A stretch of 60,000 nucleotides of DNA, taken from contig NC_081405.1 of the NCBI RefSeq assembly GCF_030272615.1, positions 648,311,420-648,371,419 of the forward strand, read 5' to 3'. Below the pieces are notes generated by a model that worked only from the letters and a program-made list of their open reading frames with translations, was not told where the DNA came from and did no database searches. Source of the stretch: Cryptomeria japonica. Taxonomy: Eukaryota; Streptophyta; Pinopsida; Cupressales; Cupressaceae. Positions 23,535 through 34,825 of the stretch are shown here, in pieces. Both the position numbers and the translations under genes were made by a program. Position 1 is the stretch's first letter; every line of letters begins with the position of its first letter.

Positions 23535-24914
23535 GACATAGAATTTCTTTAGATGCATGCTATTGATGGGTTCCTCAAGTTGATCTTTGTCCTATGTTGA
23601 TAGCTAATATGCTCTTGATCCAAATACTACTGTGACCACAAATGGTCCTAACCAGTTTGGTTCAAACTTGCCTTTCTTTCCTCGATCTGCCTGATTGTGT
23701 GGATTTTACTTGAGTACCAGATCTCCAACTTGAAATGCTCTTGGTTTGACCCTATGATTATAGCTTCAACACATTCTTTGCTGATATACCTTTAGGTGAT
23801 CAAAGACATTGTGTCTGCATTCATGGATCAAGTTCCCATGGATTTGACATTGCTTGCATGTTCTAGCTATTTTAAAAGAATCTTGTTCCATAGTCAGCCA
23901 ATAATAGCCCAAGCATATCAGTTTTTCTTGAATGAGTATCACAAATGCCATTATGGACTTCACATAAGGCCTTCTGAAATTCTTCTTGTTCAAGACATCT
24001 TAAAAGAGTACCGTCCATACCTCGTTTGTACAGGGTATCCGCGATGAGAGTAAAATGAGAGGATTGGCAAATATATTTTCTCTTTTGGTTCTTCAATAAG
24101 TCAAGAGGTAAGATATTGTCTTTCAGGTATGTGTAGGTCTAGCCATAGTGGGAGGAATCGTGTCCAATAAGTTGACAGATCGTTTGGGAATTAGGACAAT
24201 TAAAGGCAGGATGAAACAACTCTTCAACCAGGATTTCGTAACATTGTTGATTTTCCTATGTCTGCAGGAGAGAAGCAAGTGTAGCCATGGCATCTGTTTC
24301 TTTATTATCATTTCTTGGGATCTGCTCAAAAGTGATTTCGACAAAGTATTTCTTGAAATCATCCACCATCTTTTTGTAAGGCATGAGTTTGTCATCTTTT
24401 GTTTGATAGTCATCATTGATTTGATTAATGACAAGCTGAGAGTCTCCAAAGACTTGAAGTTGTGTTATATTCCATTCTATAGACATTTTGATGAATAGAA
24501 TGCCTACCTCTGATTTATGTTGTATTCATTTATTGATGCTTGCTCTTGATCCCTGATGTGTTCCATTATTGATGTTTGCTCTTGATCTGTATTGTGTTCC
24601 ATTATTGATGCTTTCTCCGGACTGATATTTGGGTGATTTATTGTAAGATATGGATCAAACCCTGGAATGTCTGTATATGACCAAGTAAAATTGATTTGCC
24701 ACCTTTTGAAGGATTCAAAATATTTTTGCCTTGCTGGTTTTGATAAAGAGATTGTTGTTGGATGTAGATCAGTTGTGCCAATGATAGTTGCCTTTGCTAG
24801 TTCTATTAGGATACATGACTTCTCTTGATAACATTCAGGTAAGGTGTCAAATCTTGCATCTTCGAGTGCAAAGAGGTTTTCACCGTTAGATACGTCCTTT
24901 ATTTTTACTTTTTC
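23535..24914 (-). pseudogene. pol remnant of element 1: RNase H, HHCC fragment, integrase C-terminus
   Basis: Reading leftward on the minus strand: a linker (INFTWSYTDIPGFDP) equivalent to the FAWTYSDMPGIDP that precedes RT in element 2; then a coding minisatellite; then a direct jump to an archaeal-type RNase H tail (FGDSQLVINQI; RNDNKETDAMATLASL). Next, after frameshifts, comes an HHCC-like region (EVHNGICDTH; TCKQCQIHGN). Finally the integrase C-terminal GPY/F motif appears (FEPNWLGPFVV). The RT and DDE core expected between these parts are absent. Confidence 0.8.
24518..24618 (-). repeat. 36-bp coding minisatellite at the RT deletion junction
   Basis: About 2.8 copies of a 36-base unit. 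In the pol frame they encode a repeated 12-residue peptide (IMEHNTDQEQTS-like). It sits exactly where the reverse transcriptase should start, so the repeat may have mediated or filled the deletion. Confidence 0.7.
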
Positions 24915-26522
24915 TTAGTCTAATGTTGCCAATAAATGGTTTTTAGCATTAGACTTGATATTGTTTTCTTGATTTTCACTTTTACGACTAGGAGATTTGA
25001 CATCCATTTGACTCAAAGATATGTTAGTAGAATCCTCGGTGAAAGTTGTTGCAGGTTTGATTTCATTAAGATATAAGGATATGGCATGGTCATTAGGTAA
25101 GGTATCAAAGTCAGTATGTCCTTCATTTTCCCAGTCCATAGGTTCAGGATAGCTTAAGGATAAAGGATCTTCAGGTTCAATAGTTTCAAAGATATTAGGG
25201 ATCATGATAGAGATGTCAAGGTTTTCAGTATGTATGTCGATGTCTAGAATGGTATTCTCATCAGAATGACCTTGTATAAGAAAATCTTGATCGTCCTCGG
25301 TTAAGTCCATGTTAGTTGGATGTGATTCTGAGTCAAGTAGGCTAGTTCCTAACATTTGTTTTGCATACGTGTGAACTACATCCACTACTATATTTGCTTC
25401 TTCTTCCTTCTCAATTTCAAGTTGCTCTTGTTTGTTTTTCCATGATATCAAATATTCTCTATTCCCTTGATCTTTCAGCTACATTTGTTCTTCTATGTTT
25501 GACAAAATTGATTTAAATGATTGTTCCTTGGATTGTGTACTTAAAGCTGCCACCTCTCTATTATGTGAAACTATGACCTCTTGAGCTAATTTCAGATTAT
25601 TACAACATTGCACTAGATTTAAGTCTATTGATATTGTGATTTCTTGCCCATCGTAGGGAAACTTTAAGCACTGATGACCTGTTGATGGTATAGCCTGCAT
25701 ATCCTGTATCCATGATCTCCCCAAGAGTATGTTGTATGGTAGGTCCAAGTCTAAAACTTGACATGCTGTATCTTTTTGTAAAGGTCCCACTATGATGGGT
25801 AATATCACCATTCCTTTAGATGAATTTTCTTCTTCATTATGTGCTTTGAATGTGATCTTTTTGTGGGGATCAACTGCATCTTTTGAATAGCCTAGAGCAC
25901 AGACAAGATTCATAGAGCAAATGTTCAAGCTAGCTCCCCCATCTATCAGGACATGTTTAACAAGCATTCTATGAATGAGGACTTCAATTTTCCAGGAAGC
26001 GCTATGGGGATTTTTAAATGAATCAATGCTTGGATATGAAGGAGATGAGCTTTGAATAAGATCCTCTGAAATAGGCTTGATGGTCATTATGGATATTGCT
26101 TGGGGAACATTAGCTTTGGATGCATTATTTGGCAAGGATGCTATGGAAGGTTCTTGCAAGCTTTCAGGAGGTGTAGGAATAGATGCCTTTGGAGAGTCAA
26201 TTTGCTTATGGATGGATGGATCATTGTTAGACATGGGTGCATGATTTTGGTTTTCTTTAGCCAAATCCTTTAGGGATCTCTTTAAGAGGTGCATAAAAGA
26301 GCCACCTTTCTTTTGAGATGTGTTTAAATCCTTGTGAGGCTTTAACATAGTTGGATTTTGATTTTGAACTTGTTTGATTTGTTCGATATGTTGGTTTGTC
26401 ATGTCTTCTTCTTGTGTTTTGCTTTGATATATCATGCTAATATGATTTTCAGCTATTTCAAATGTTCTTGTTTCCATTTTAGGGGTTTGATTGTCTAAAA
26501 GTTGTTTTGGGTAAGCGATCAA
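24915..26522 (-). pseudogene. gag-like/protease frame of element 1
   Basis: One frame with a single internal stop at 25,479. The first 180 residues are polar and low in hydrophobics, with no recognisable capsid domain and no CCHC knuckle. A retropepsin follows: HVLIDGGASLNICSMNL holds the Asp-Gly-Gly active-site variant common in plant Gypsy proteases, and LPYNILLGRSWIQ is the conserved flap-side segment. After the stop an acidic spacer of about 180 residues (24,915-25,451) leads toward pol. The protease would have processed the polyprotein. Confidence 0.8.
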
Positions 26523-27078
26523 TAGTCAATTTCAAGGTCATAGAGTGATATGACACTAAAAGAGGGTACAAGTGTTTAAAGGTTTGCAAGTTTTTCGATC
26601 TTCAGTTTAGGAGTGCAATGGTGATGATTTGATAAGAACAGTAGGAACGATATATCCTACGATGTGGGGCAAAGTTATCCTAACCAAACGTTTCAGTTTC
26701 GTGATAAAGGATGATAAATCCTGATGAGAAACTATGTTTGAGTGATCAGTTTATCAAAGAGGGTGATAATGCACTTTGAGATGTTTAGATCTTGAACTTG
26801 TTGGGGGTGAGAACTTTGAAAATCTTGAGGTGTATATGTTCTAGAGTCTGATTTCGACATGTGATAACTTGACCAAGTAAACCAAGTGGACAATCTAAGC
26901 ATAGATTGATAGATAATAGGTGTTTATGTTTACTGCAAATTGATTAGGCAGAAATGACATAGCTCTGGGCTAAAAGGTAGTTCGTACGAGTTGGAAAATC
27001 AACTCGTACAACATTCTGATTCTAATCCGGTAGAGATGATGTTTGTTGAAGCTTGAGAGGCCAAAAATGATGATTTCT
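26523..27078 (-). other. 5' leader of element 1
   Basis: Non-coding sequence between the primer-binding site and the first readable frame. No capsid-like reading is apparent in any frame. Confidence 0.55.
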
Positions 27079-27096
27079 GCCCCACGGTGGGCACCA
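27079..27096 (-). other. primer-binding site of element 1
   Basis: Minus strand TGGTGCCCACCGTGGGGC, three bases inside the LTR. It is not the initiator-Met site; I do not assign the tRNA. It differs from elements 2 and 3 after TGGTG. Confidence 0.75.
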
Positions 27097-27099
27097 AAA

Positions 27100-28089
27100 T
27101 GTCATGCTCTATGAATTGTACCTATACCTGCAAACACAAAGCACTCAATAAATCATTACAAGCATGGTTAGAAGATATAATCAATGAAATGTAAAACCAT
27201 AGCTAATCGACTTATTGCCTTCTAGTAAATGCGAGTATGAAAAATGCTCTCAGATCTGATTATGCAAATTCTAGTGACTTGACTACACTTAGATGGAGGA
27301 TTTGAATGATTAAGATGCATGATCTAGCAAGAATAGCATGATTAAGCTATAGGAATGATTGATTATCCTAGCATGATTAAGCTAAGATTTAAGCTAAAAT
27401 GAACACGATAACATTGCTAAAACTAATAAACTAGAAGCTAGATGCTTATAATAACAATGCATAAGATGAAATCGAATTGGGACCCTTTGTGCTCCAAAAT
27501 GAGCTCTATTTGTAGGATTTCCCAAGGCTATGGGTGAGTTGGCAAGAATCAATGGTTGATATTGATATGAAGATATCAATGGTAAAATTGGAGGAGGATG
27601 GGAAAGGGGTCGGATTAAAGGGAACATCTATCATCTCTATGGTGACAAGTATCAAGAGACTTCTAGAAGATGTTGGATGGAAGGAGATACTTAGTGACAA
27701 GTGTCACAAAGGTTCTAGAAGATGTTGGATGAAAGGGGACATGGAGGTAGGTAGAATGGGTTAGGTTTAGGAGTGGTAGAAGTTAGGAGAATTTGAATTT
27801 AGAAATTCAAATATTATGAAAAGGCTAATTAATTTCAACAACTCATGGATTTGATTTGTTTTAATTAATTATGGATTTAGAAGGAATGAATTTGGATGGA
27901 GGGAATTAATTAGTTAAAGGGGATGAAATGAAATGAACCTATTTAATAAATCCTTAGATTCATTAATAAGTAGATGAAAAGGGAAATTTAATCAAATTGC
28001 TTAGTGAATTCAATTAAATTGGAAAGGGAGATTAATTAAATAATTACTTATTTAATTAATTATCTTCAGACCATTTTTAGGTGTATACA
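27100..28089 (-). repeat. 5' LTR of element 1 (990 bp)
   Basis: Plus-strand view TGTCATGCTC...GTGTATACA, so TG...CA termini, with the primer-binding site next to the low-coordinate end as expected for a minus-strand element. The right edge is inferred from the TGTATACACC start. Confidence 0.7.
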
Positions 28090-28425
28090 ATCATCATTTT
28101 CATGTTTTTCAACATGATTGTAGACTCTAGAAGTCATGCCTATCAAATCGACTACATCTTGCTAAGGCTCACCTATTGTGAATGATTTTGTTATGATTTT
28201 ATTCCTCCTTGATTGGACAAATTCTACTTCAGAATCCCTGACAACAAGCAACCTGAGCTCTTATTTCTCAGAGAAATCCATGATCTCCCATCTCTAACTC
28301 AGAAGCTATCAAATCCTTTTATGCCTCTAAAATTGTCATCCTCTCTTATCTAATCAGTGTCGACTCAAGAGAACCCTTCAAACTAGTCCCTCAAGAATGA
28401 GTCAGCATCCAAGCCTTAAAAATTT
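28090..28425. other. flank of element 1, weakly coding-like
   Basis: A plus-strand stretch near 28,225-28,330 reads IPDNKQPELLFLREIHDLP and resembles protein, but no family is recognised and stops follow. It leads straight into the second motif array. Confidence 0.3.
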
Positions 28426-29066
28426 TAGGATGTGAGCTAGCAACCAGATAGTTTGTGGTTAAGTTTTATGGTTATCGCCAACTCATGAGGTAAAATGTTT
28501 GAAGACATGATCAAGCTGTGAGATGGCGACAAGTTGGTTTGGGTTTACATCATGAGGTCTCTATCTTTTTAGGTTTTAGCATTTTATGTTACCAAGATGG
28601 AGATTGTTAGTGAAATTGCTTTGGTCATGAGGTCTCGAGCTGGTCTAATGTCATACATTATAGCCGTGAGACTTAGCGAGTAACTCATTTCTATAGTTGT
28701 CACTAGCTCTCATGTTTGTTTAATCTTAGCATTTTTAGGTCATGAGCTAGTGACTAGACAATTTTTGGTTAGGTTTAATGGTTATCACTAGCTCGCGAAG
28801 TTAAATGTCTGAAGACCTGATCAAGCCACGAGCTTGTGAGTGAAGTGCTAGTGGTTAAGAGATAAATATTTTTATGTTGGTGAGTACGCGACAAGGGTTA
28901 AAGTTACCACTATCTCCAAGTTGCTGCGGTGATGAGGACTTACCATTTATGGTCAAGAATTGGTGAGTGCTAGTTTAGTTTCCCTCAGTCGCTAGATCTT
29001 GAGGTTAAGAAGGCTTAGCATTTTTAGCTTGTGAGTTTGAGATAGAGAGAGTCATAAGGGCTTGTC
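28426..29066. repeat. second copy of the alternating GCGAG/TCGC array
   Basis: Same motif style as 15.7-17.5 kb. 28,530-28,690 aligns with 15,757-15,930 (catgaggtctcta, agcattttatgttacc, gagattgttagtgaaattgc). An internal repeat pairs 28,430-28,510 with 28,740-28,815. Confidence 0.75.
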
Positions 29067-29149
29067 CCTAGGTCACAAGATTTTCTAATGGGTAGTCTTC
29101 CAGGTAGAGAGTTGATAGCTATGTGCCACGTGTTTTAATGACTTAAAGT

Positions 29150-29385
29150 TAATACCTTAAAATCATCAATATTTTTTTTATGGTTTGAAAATAGCTTGAA
29201 ATCACCAATAGTTTATTTTTATGGTTTGAAAATAGGTTGAAATCGCCAATATTTTTTTTTGATGGTTTGAAAATAGGTTGAAATTGCCAATGCAAATATT
29301 TTTCTGGTTTCAAAAACATTACAATTCACCCATAAAAATATTTTTTGGGTTTTAAAAACATTACAATTCACCATGATTTATCACA
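29150..29385. repeat. ~50-bp tandem repeat interrupted by element 2
   Basis: About five copies of ggtttgaaaataggttgaaa followed by tcgccaatattttt, grading into aaaaacattacaattcacc. Related wording (aattcgccaatgg, aaaaattcaccagc) resumes at 42,226 on the far side of element 2, as expected if element 2 inserted into the array. Confidence 0.75.
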
Positions 29386-29399
29386 AACTTTGAGCAATC

Positions 29400-29404
29400 A
29401 TGAC
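29400..29404. repeat. target-site duplication of element 2, left copy
   Basis: atgac, against atggc at 42,220-42,224: four of five bases match. Five bases is the usual Gypsy target duplication length. Confidence 0.55.
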
Positions 29405-31068
29405 TGTGTAGGGGAAAAAGTGAGACTAGGTTAACATGCCCTAATCCTACCTTTTGACACACATTACGGAATACAAAAGAGCCTAGAGGTATCACACAAT
29501 TGGCTACTTTTTTTTGTGAAAGAGAGAGCCACGGGCTACCTACTAGGATTTCTATTCCTTTGTTGAAATTGAAAGATAAAATGATACAAGTTCAAGTCCT
29601 AATCCCAAAATGCATGTATGAACTAATAACAAGATTGCAGAATTGAGATTAAACAATGAACAGCTGTAAAGACAAGGATGAAATAAGAATGCAGATGCGT
29701 ACCCAGAGTTAGAATCTGAGTGAAAATGTTTAGGACAGGGGCGCGGGTGCCACTGTCCTGATACTGTGCCAGAAACTGCTCCTGAACCTGCTGTCTTGCA
29801 CTCTAGGAAACTGTCAGAAATGTTGTCTGTCAAGAGGACCAGGGCGCCCAGCGCCTCTGTCCCAGGGACCAGGGCGCCCAGCACCCTTGTCCTGGTAGGA
29901 CTAGGGCACCCCATGCCCCTGTCCAGGTCTTTTTCTCTGCAATTTGGTGTGGAGTGTTGTCTCAACCTGCTCCATCCGGATCTGTAACCTGCGGTGTCGT
30001 CCGAGTCCCGAAACCTGCACTTATATTTGAAAAGGGTATGGTGGGTGGCTATATAGGATTTTTCCTTAGTCAAACCCCCACTTCAGTGATTTCCACCTCC
30101 ACGAATAGCCAATTTGTATTGTAAAAAGTATTGTGTGTGCAGACCTTGTGTGTGTGCAAGATCCTAAAATGCAAGCAAGCAAACTAGAGCAACCTAGAAA
30201 GTAAACCCTAATTGCTTGTAAATGATAATGTAAATTCTCTAAATCAAGATGTAAAATGATCTAAAGCATGAATAGATGATATATTGAAGCTTATGCAAAG
30301 ACATGAAAACAACATGAAATCATACCCAACCCCCAAGGGAGGGGTACAAGCCAATCTTCAGTCGGTAATCTCCTATTGTTCTTCAATGCCTTCCAAGCCC
30401 TAAATGGATGAATGAACTTGATAAATGCTTGATAGAGGGATGTTGAATGTTATTGAAGTCTTCAAAGATCTACTCTTTTGCTGCATATGAGGTTCCTGAA
30501 AACAAATATCGGATCCCTTCAAATGAAGAAAGAGAGCTCTTATGTATGAAACCCTAGGTCGTAATTTCATCTTTTGGCCGACCTAGAGATTGAATCTCTC
30601 ACCAATTTCTTGGGGTTAAGCTTTATTTTATGATTGGATTGCGCTCCTAAAATTTTGAGAAAAATGTCCGGGACCATGTGCACTCCGAGCGCCATGGTCC
30701 TGACAACTTTTCACTAAATTTTCAGGGCCATCGGATATGATGATTTTAGAGAGAATCCCAAAGTTATAGGTGATTTCGAGATGTTTTGACCCCTGAAACC
30801 AAGCCCCCAAGTTCAAAATAGGACTTAATTAGGGTTTTTGATTGAATGATGTATTGGAGGAATAAAATGAAAAGGGCACACTTTAACGAAAGGGCCAAAC
30901 TTTATGATGTGGAGGACGATGAAATAGGACCTTAGATCTAATTAATTTGATTAATTAAGTGCTAAAGGAGAAATGCAATGCAAGATGTAAAATGCACCAA
31001 GGCGGGTGCTAAACTAGGTGTGAAATTGTACCACCCTAGCAAGTGCGTACAATTTACGATGCTATATT
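29405..31068 (-). repeat. 3' LTR of element 2 (1,664 bp)
   Basis: Begins TGTGTAGGGG and ends GCTATA (CA mutated to TA) in the plus-strand view. It aligns end to end with 40,559-42,219. It contains GC-rich reiterations (ccagggcgcccagcgcc) at about 29,845-29,905. Confidence 0.93.
30050..30055 (-). promoter_or_regulatory. LTR TATA box, 3' LTR copy
   Basis: TATATA within ggctatatagg, conserved at the equivalent place in the 5' LTR (41,204-41,209). On the minus strand it would direct transcription about 1 kb into the LTR. Confidence 0.5.
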
Positions 31069-31084
31069 TAGCCCCGACTTTAGC
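31069..31084 (-). other. polypurine tract of element 2
   Basis: Minus strand TAAAGTCGGGGCTAAA directly precedes the 3' LTR, where plus-strand DNA synthesis of a Gypsy element is primed. Confidence 0.6.
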
Positions 31085-31646
31085 GGTCATATGAGTACTA
31101 CATGCATATGCAAGCTAAAGTACAGAAAAGTAAACATTATTTGAAAAAGGATATATCCATAAGTTGTCGGATGAAGCCCCCAGCGGTATCTGCAGTACAC
31201 AGTTAGGAACCGCACCCTACAAAACACACGTTAGATCACAAAATCACCTAATGCTTACTAAGGAAAGTGATGAAATTTGTGAGTAGCTATATGCCCCCCT
31301 GTTTCGACTTGCTTATTAGGGAGGTGAAACAGGGTAGCATGTTTACTTACGACAAATTGTGTAAGAGAGTATTGATGAGGGATGTTCACTGAATAGGCAT
31401 CATCAGAGCACTTTTTGGAACATCCTGAGAGTAGGGGAATGAAAATATGATTCCTACGCAACAAACGGTTCAAAAATCACATCTCCCAAACTCAAGTTAT
31501 GATGAAATGAGTGATAGAGGAAAATTAGGGTTTTGAAAGTAAAGTTAAAGGAATGAAAGTATATACCTTGAAAGTGACATTTGCATTTGTCACTTTGTTG
31601 ATTTCAGAATATTGTTCATTGCAGTGAAGCCCACATAGCCATCATC
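31085..31646 (+). promoter_or_regulatory. upstream region of the antisense PMD gene
   Basis: No coding. TATATA at 31,560-31,565 lies 82 bases before the PMD start codon and could be its own promoter, independent of the element's LTR. This is inference from spacing only. Confidence 0.3.
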
Positions 31647-31816
31647 ATGCCTTCACGATGACCAGAGCGTCCCATGAGGATTGAGATCCTACGCTAGGCC
31701 GTGATCGATGATGAGCCACTGGACGAGGTGAGTTGACTGAACGTTGACTTGTGATTTTCTGCATTTGACTTTCTGTGATCGTTTGCGGGCCCTGGAATCT
31801 GACCCTGGGTCCCACC

Positions 31817-31950
31817 CAGGGCGCCATGGTCCCTGTGGGGTGCCATGGTCCCTTCAGGGCGCCACGGTCCCTGCAGGGCGCCATGGTCCCCTCAGGGCAC
31901 CATGGTCCCTGACAAGGCGCCATGGTCCCTGACAGGGCTCCATGGTCCCA
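31817..31950 (+). repeat. GC-rich ~20-bp minisatellite in PMD intron 1, 7 copies
   Basis: Units cagggcgccatggtccctg start near 31,818, 31,839, 31,856, 31,875, 31,894, 31,915 and 31,934. The unit is partly self-complementary (GGCGCC, CCATGG). The same vocabulary (gggaccagggcgccc, gcgccatggtcc) occurs in both LTRs of this element. Confidence 0.9.
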
Positions 31951-33299
31951 ATCAGGACTTGGCGAGAGATGTCAGGGTTAGCATATGATGTTCGACAGTT
32001 TGCATGAATGATTTTGATGTTTGAGTACTGATTATAGTTATGTTTTTGTGTTGCAGGGTCTCCCATACATGAGAGAGCATACGGCAGGACAGATTCTTCG
32101 CAGTTTGCGAGATCAGATTCCTTGGCTGACTCAAGCAGAGAGAGACACATTGTCGATCGTGGGTTTATGGTATGCGATCCTCATGCCAGCCATTCGGTTC
32201 CATCCTGTGGTGCTGATGGCACTGATGGAGCGATGGGATCCTAACACATGCACATTCCATCTTCCAGTAGGAGAGCTGACGGTTACACTTGAGGATGTGT
32301 ACCGCATACTTCATCTTCCTATCAGAGGAGCTACTGTGACATATGTGACCGATCGGTCTGCGGAGGACCATTAGAGGGAGCAGGTATATTGCATAGGGAG
32401 AGTCATGCCGAGCAAGACGAGAGGTCACATCATGGTCAGTTGGCTCTTACATCCTACAGGAGAGGTGCCCCTTGTGAGACGTCTTATGATCGCCATCATA
32501 GCACTAGTCGTCTGCCCTAATGGGCGAGGTACGCACATGCATGGGGGTCTCACATGGTGCATCAGAGCTATGGAGAGACACGGGAGAGTATATGCTTGGG
32601 GTCAGAGTATGCTTGCACATCTCTTTCACGACCTTGAGGAGTATGTTTTTGGACAGGGTTGCAGCTTGATGACATGCACACTTCTGCAGGTGTGGATATT
32701 TGAGCACTTCACATGCACCAGGCCTGTCGGCTTTCCGATGAGTATGGCTAGCGAGTGACCTAGGGTGTTTGCCTATCCACTTACTAGCGAGTGGAGATTT
32801 GGGGATCTGTTATATTGGAGAGTGATATTTGATAGATTGAAAGCCGAGGTGACAGTATGGAGACCCTATCTGCGGATGCATAGATGGGATGGGATGGAGA
32901 GACAATTAGCATGCTTACAGAGGAACCGCCTACTGCGGGGATGATATTCACATATCATAGTCCCATTCTATTTTGACCGAGTACGGAGACAGTTTGGGCT
33001 AGAGCAGTGTGTTCCAGTCGATGTACTCATCTATACTCGACACTCACGAGTCCTTCCCAGACCTAGAGCAGTAGCGAGACCAATGATAGATGACATCGAG
33101 ACTACAGATATAGAGGGATCCGATCAGGATGTGGTCACTGATTACTCTGCAGAGCCTGGAGCACAACGCAGGTATGTCTCATGGTTTATGAGATCATACC
33201 CAGGGCCTATCTTTCCACCAGATCACCCGATAGGCCATCCAGGCCCATGGAGACACGGAGACTGAGATGAGGATCAGGGATCCAGGTCAGAGGAGCCAG

Positions 33300-33485
33300 A
33301 GGAGGGAGAGGTTCATGAGGAGGTAGGAGATCCTGATCCACCCACAGGAGATCAGCCTAGTGCCGAGGAGGAGGAGGAGGGAGAGGAGGATGACACAGAT
33401 AGAGATGAGGAGAACGAGGATGCAGGTGAGGATGCGGATGAGGATGAGGATGAGGATGAGGAGGAGGATAGAGGTGATGAGGAGG
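33300..33485 (+). repeat. GAG/GAT triplet tract encoding the PMD acidic tail
   Basis: Purine-rich triplets (gaggaggag, gatgaggat) in the PMD frame encode runs of Glu and Asp. The opposite-strand Ser-rich frame is a shadow. Confidence 0.85.
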
Positions 33486-34247
33486 AGTCAGATGTAGCTC
33501 CCCACCATTCAGGAGATGATACCATAGCCCTGGATCCTCCTCTTATTCCCCAAAAGGGGGAACATGAGGCGATACGGAGACCTGTTTCTAGTACGGGCCA
33601 GCCTACACCCATCGTACATAGATTATTTGAGCGTGGGGAGCCTAGTAGTTCCCAGTCATAGATGCTACCATATCATGATCCCTACTGGCGTGAGGGAGAT
33701 CCAGGTATAGTAGGTTTATATTGATTGATAAATGTTTTGATGATATAGAATGGTACTAATACAAAAATCTATTCTACTGCTATAGCTAATGTGCAGGAGT
33801 GGTGTTCCCTGATTCAGCAAGCAGTGACAGACATTTCCATGATGGCACAGATCCCTAGTTCCTCACAGATTGCTTATAGGCCTCAGGGGAACGCGGGTCG
33901 GCATGAGGACTTGTTTTCCCCATTCCGAGTACAGGTAGACATATGGAGGGAGAGAGGGAGAGAGTTCTATCAGAGAACCTTCAGCAGGCACAGCAAGATC
34001 TAGCAGCAGCTCAGGCCGAGGCTACCTCCTATCGCGCGATCCTTATGGATAGGGATCATAGGAGTTCCTCTCAGAGTCACTCACGGTCTATATCGTGCTA
34101 CACACCTATGGGTCCACCTGGACAGCCAGATCAGGAGGGAGCATCTAGTCGTCACTCTCCAGCCACCAGCCCTAGGGATAGGAGATGATTTTATGATGTA
34201 GGATAGGTCATATTTTGGATGTATAATGACCTATATTTGTATACGAT

Positions 34248-34248
<1 letters not shown>

Positions 34249-34304
<56 letters not shown>
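34249..34304. repeat. (CA)n(TA)n compound microsatellite
   Basis: About 18 CA then 10 TA units, just past the PMD stop, in the spacer between the PMD gene and the tail-to-tail integrase end. Confidence 0.97.
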
Positions 34305-34825
34305 CATGCTTCTCTTTGTCTCTCTTTAATGCTTAAAACAATGAATATTTTGCTTTGATTAAATCTAATACATTTGGTAGATGTACATGTATATTCAGGA
34401 TTTAATTTCCATGTGATTGATTTCTCAATGCTCCATGATTAAATTGATACATGTGTGACTTAATTAAAATATTTAATCAAGTACTACATTGATGATAGGG
34501 AAGAAATATGCATTAAGTCTAAGAATCATATAAGTAATGTGATTTAATTTTGAACTTAAACACAACATGATACGATTCTACTTAACACATAAAGACATTG
34601 TATAATATGCTAGCATAATGGAAATGTAAATATTTTACAATTTACATAAATGAATTCAAGACAAACTATAAAGTAAAGAAACACGCTTGTCGAGAATGAA
34701 GCAATATAGATTAAACACCATATCGTTTAATTCTATTTTGCTCTAATTAAGATATACTAACATATTACCCAATGTTGACGAACTGAAAAGAAGCTTAGAT
34801 GAAATGAAAGATAAGGATTGGAAAA
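34305..34825. other. convergent spacer between PMD gene and pol
   Basis: AT-rich, no coding. The PMD gene (plus) and gag-pol (minus) converge here, so both would need terminators in this 640-base gap; none is certain. Confidence 0.5.

Larger units (their letters stand above)
23535..28089 (-). mobile_element. Gypsy element 1 (Tat-like), internally deleted, minus strand
   Basis: Order on the minus strand: 5' LTR (28,089 to 27,100), primer-binding site, leader, gag-like/protease frame, spacer peptide, RNase H remnant, zinc-binding remnant, integrase C-terminus. Reverse transcriptase, the Gypsy RNase H and the integrase DDE core are missing, so it is a deletion derivative unable to move itself. 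The 3' LTR was not found; the left boundary given is the last coding trace. Confidence 0.85.
31647..34188 (+). pseudogene. plant mobile domain (PMD, MAIN-like) gene, 3 exons, antisense in element 2
   Basis: Exon 1 31,647-31,727, GT-AG intron 31,728-32,056, exon 2 32,057-33,704, GT-AG intron 33,705-33,785 (phase 1), exon 3 33,786-34,188. Joining these keeps one frame until exon 3. PMD core: ALMERWDPNTCTFHLP, then VGELTVTLEDVYRILHLPI, the family's signature, then HGGLTWCIRAMERHGRVY further on. Exon 2 ends in a strongly acidic Glu/Asp tail (about 33,300-33,480); exon 3 has a Gln/Ala helix and a Ser-rich end. PMD proteins of the MAIN/MAIL1 group act in the nucleus in silencing and genome maintenance, and related PMDs ride in transposons. 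Decay: stops at 31,659, 31,695, 32,372, 32,756, 32,942, 33,263 and 33,659, and a frameshift near 33,960 in a GA run. Confidence 0.88.

Noticed and set aside
29766-29987. Open frame in the 3' LTR of element 2
   Set aside because: Lies in the GC-rich reiterated part of the LTR, is not conserved as a frame in the other LTR and has no protein features.
33352-33612. Ser-rich minus-strand frame
   Set aside because: Shadow of the Glu/Asp tail of the PMD gene on the plus strand.
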